From CAYQPF01 sp964419225 (lineage in GTDB: Bacteria; Cloacimonadota; Cloacimonadia; Cloacimonadales; CAYQPF01), in contig CAYQPF010000187.1 in assembly GCA_964419225.1 (NCBI GenBank), positions 1 to 8,518 of the forward strand: DNA of 8,518 nucleotides. The letters run 5' to 3'. Positions 7,649-8,518 of this stretch are shown here, one piece after another. A program made the translations under genes and the position numbers. A model generated the notes under the pieces. The model made no database searches, was not told the origin of the DNA, and saw only the letters and a list, made by a program, of their open reading frames with translations. Position 1 is the first letter of the stretch, and each line of letters begins with the position of its first letter.

Positions 7649-7746
7649 ATAAGAATAACACCCCAGTAAAACTTATCCGAATTATACGCCCACACAGTTT
7701 CGCACATCAACATTACGAAGATAAAGCAAACCAGAATTCTTTTCAT
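7645..7746 (-). CDS. Signal peptide and first residues of the giant exported protein, out of frame with its body
   Basis: The ATG at 7746 has a clear Shine-Dalgarno, AGGAGA, 4 bases upstream. It encodes a classic signal peptide: basic start MKR, hydrophobic core ILVCFIFVMLM, then CETVWA with a likely cleavage after V-W-A (residue 20). The frame continues YNSDKFYWG and then stops at a TGA (7645-7647) after 33 residues. The large ORF is open in the neighbouring frame from 7672 and reads CYSYLKPNSDQG directly after the same bases. One added base in the G run would give FYWGCYSYLKPNS, joining the two. This is therefore the true 5' end of the 2990-7648 gene, not a separate peptide gene. Confidence 0.8.
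   Translation of the reverse strand: MKRILVCFIFVMLMCETVWAYNSDKFYWGVILI
7661..7664 (-). other. Probable frameshift site in a G4 run
   Basis: The minus strand reads TACTGGGGTGTTATTC here. With GGGG the signal-peptide frame reads Y-W-G-V-I-L-I-stop. With a fifth G it reads Y-W-G-C-Y-S-Y-L-K and continues through the 1552-codon body. Homopolymer runs are common places for indels, both in sequencing and in real phase variation. The run is only four bases, so replication slippage would be modest. Confidence 0.75.
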
Positions 7747-7750
7747 AGTT

Positions 7751-7756
7751 TCTCCT
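7751..7756 (-). promoter_or_regulatory. Ribosome binding site deciding the 7746 start
   Basis: Minus-strand AGGAGA precedes the ATG at 7746 by 4 bases, within an A-rich leader. It is the main reason to place the native start here rather than at the TTG at 7648. Confidence 0.72.
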
Positions 7757-7806
7757 TTTTTTGTATTTTTATTCTGCCATCATCCTTCTCTTTTTCCAAA
7801 GAAGGG

Positions 7807-7834
7807 GTTATAAAACTCATTGAAAATTTACCAA
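7807..7834 (-). promoter_or_regulatory. Possible promoter of the giant exported-protein gene
   Basis: Minus-strand TTGGTA (7829-7834), a 16-base spacer and TATAAC (7807-7812) match sigma70 boxes at 4/6 and 5/6. They lie in the 116-bp gap after the FG-GAP gene. Transcription would start near 7800 and give a leader of about 55 bases. The gene could equally be read through from the upstream gene, as no strong terminator is seen in the gap. Confidence 0.35.
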
Positions 7835-7862
7835 GCAGAGAATTTCCTTAGTCCACTGCAAA

Positions 7863-8518
7863 CTATTTCACCGTTAGTTTCGTAGTAGTTACTCTCCTAT
7901 TATCTATATATAAAGCAGCCAGATAGATGCCGGATTTGAGTCTCTTATTCAGAATGTCTCCAGAATTCTGTTTAGCTTTACTGAGGCTAATTGCCTGTTT
8001 TGCTACTACCTGTCCTTTAATGTTGTAGATATTGATATAAGCCTTGCTTGTTTTGAGTAAATTTCCTTTTATCTGATAATTAAGAGTCATTTTACCTTTT
8101 TGGGTAGGATTCGGGAAAATATTCAGGACAATTTTATTTTTCTCATTTAGAGCTATTTGGTCATTATTGGCAACTGTAGTATCTTCCAATTCCGGATTAC
8201 CCGCATAAATATATACCTTGCCAGGGTAATTGGGATCACCACTCTGACTATTCGGAGCGGATATAGCAATATCACAATAGCCGTCGTGATTGTAATCGCC
8301 GGTAGTTACAGACCAGCCAAATTGATGGTAGGGAGAGGTTGTGGGATGCCGCATCCACATGTCCCAGATTCCGTTAGGATTTGCTTTGCCCAGCCAAATT
8401 CCGGCAAGTCCTGACCACATTTCTGAAGAATAATCTGTACCAACGACATCGCTAAAACCATCTCCGTTGAAATCTCCAAAAGCAATTCCGTGATAATCAA
8501 TATTTATAATAGTCATAA
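7863..8518 (-). CDS. FG-GAP/VCBS-repeat protein with C-terminal sorting domain (5' end beyond right edge)
   Basis: This is the C-terminal part of an exported beta-propeller-type protein. Numbered from an in-frame ATG at 8516, residues 12-25 and 71-84 hold two calcium-loop repeats, FGDFNGDGFSDVV (D15, N17, D19, D23) and TTGDYNHDGYCDIAIS (D74, N76, D78, D82), as in FG-GAP/VCBS blades of integrin-like propellers. Residues 98-105 (GKVYIYAG) are a blade strand. A linker leads to a sorting domain of the type IX-secretion style: FPNPTQKGKMTLNYQI (134-149), YINIYNIKGQVV (160-171), LKSGIYLAALYIDNRRVTTT (193-212). The ATG at 8516 is at the window edge with no visible ribosome binding site, and a propeller needs about seven blades, so the gene almost certainly begins further right. 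The protein is probably secreted, with a binding or adhesion role inferred. It lies 116 bp upstream of the giant exported-protein gene on the same strand. Confidence 0.83.
   Translation of the reverse strand, partial: MTIINIDYHGIAFGDFNGDGFSDVVGTDYSSEMWSGLAGIWLGKANPNGIWDMWMRHPTTSPYHQFGWSVTTGDYNHDGYCDIAISAPNSQSGDPNYPGKVYIYAGNPELEDTTVANNDQIALNEKNKIVLNIFPNPTQKGKMTLNYQIKGNLLKTSKAYINIYNIKGQVVAKQAISLSKAKQNSGDILNKRLKSGIYLAALYIDNRRVTTTKLTVK

Noticed and set aside
7784..7805. Hairpin CCTTC/GAAGG in the gap after the FG-GAP gene, as a possible terminator
   Set aside because: The stem has a 2-base bulge and no U-tract follows on the minus strand. It also overlaps the expected leader of the next gene.

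Overview
The window most resembles an uncultured, AT-rich member of the FCB superphylum, with Candidatus Cloacimonadota as the best guess. Two minus-strand genes end in the C-terminal sorting domain typical of that group (NYPNPFNPTTT ... VYNIKGQKV ... SGIYFYK). This is the type IX-secretion / FlgD-like module common in Cloacimonadota, Marinimicrobia and Bacteroidota. Taxonomy is inferred from protein style only; no marker gene is present.

Layout. Bases 1 to about 212 are the end of an IS21-family insertion sequence: the first 32 codons of IstA run leftward off the window, and the terminal region carries the repeat AGAGCCAC twice. The element abuts, and supplies the first 17-20 codons of, a short AT-rich plus-strand ORF (154-570). 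That ORF is probably the 3' remnant of a disrupted gene of unknown function. A hairpin at 589-613 separates it from the convergent gene at 628-2544.

The gene at 628-2544 (minus) is the most interesting part of the window. It encodes a 638-aa soluble protein that joins an N-terminal TPR-like helical region, a SLOG-like Rossmann domain (VFCGH, then CSGANGSD) and a C-terminal class III nucleotidyl cyclase domain. It has its own near-consensus promoter and a strong ribosome binding site, so it looks like a one-gene sensor and second-messenger synthase. No obvious effector lies beside it. A 445-bp gap (2545-2989) holds that promoter, a terminator and otherwise unexplained sequence.

The right 5.5 kb holds two minus-strand genes for exported proteins. 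The upstream one runs in from the right edge (7863-8518) and is the C-terminal part of an FG-GAP/VCBS-type calcium-loop protein with a sorting domain. The next (2990-7746) is a giant exported protein: a probable glycoside-hydrolase-like TIM barrel with a beta-sandwich insertion, a right-handed beta-helix, a helical TPR-like segment and a sorting domain. Its signal peptide (ATG at 7746) is out of frame with the 1552-codon body. A single-base indel at the run CCCC (7661-7664) would explain this, as either a sequencing error or a real inactivating frameshift. The two exported proteins probably act at the cell surface on polysaccharide or glycoconjugates. The cyclase gene is a separate transcription unit with no visible functional link to them.
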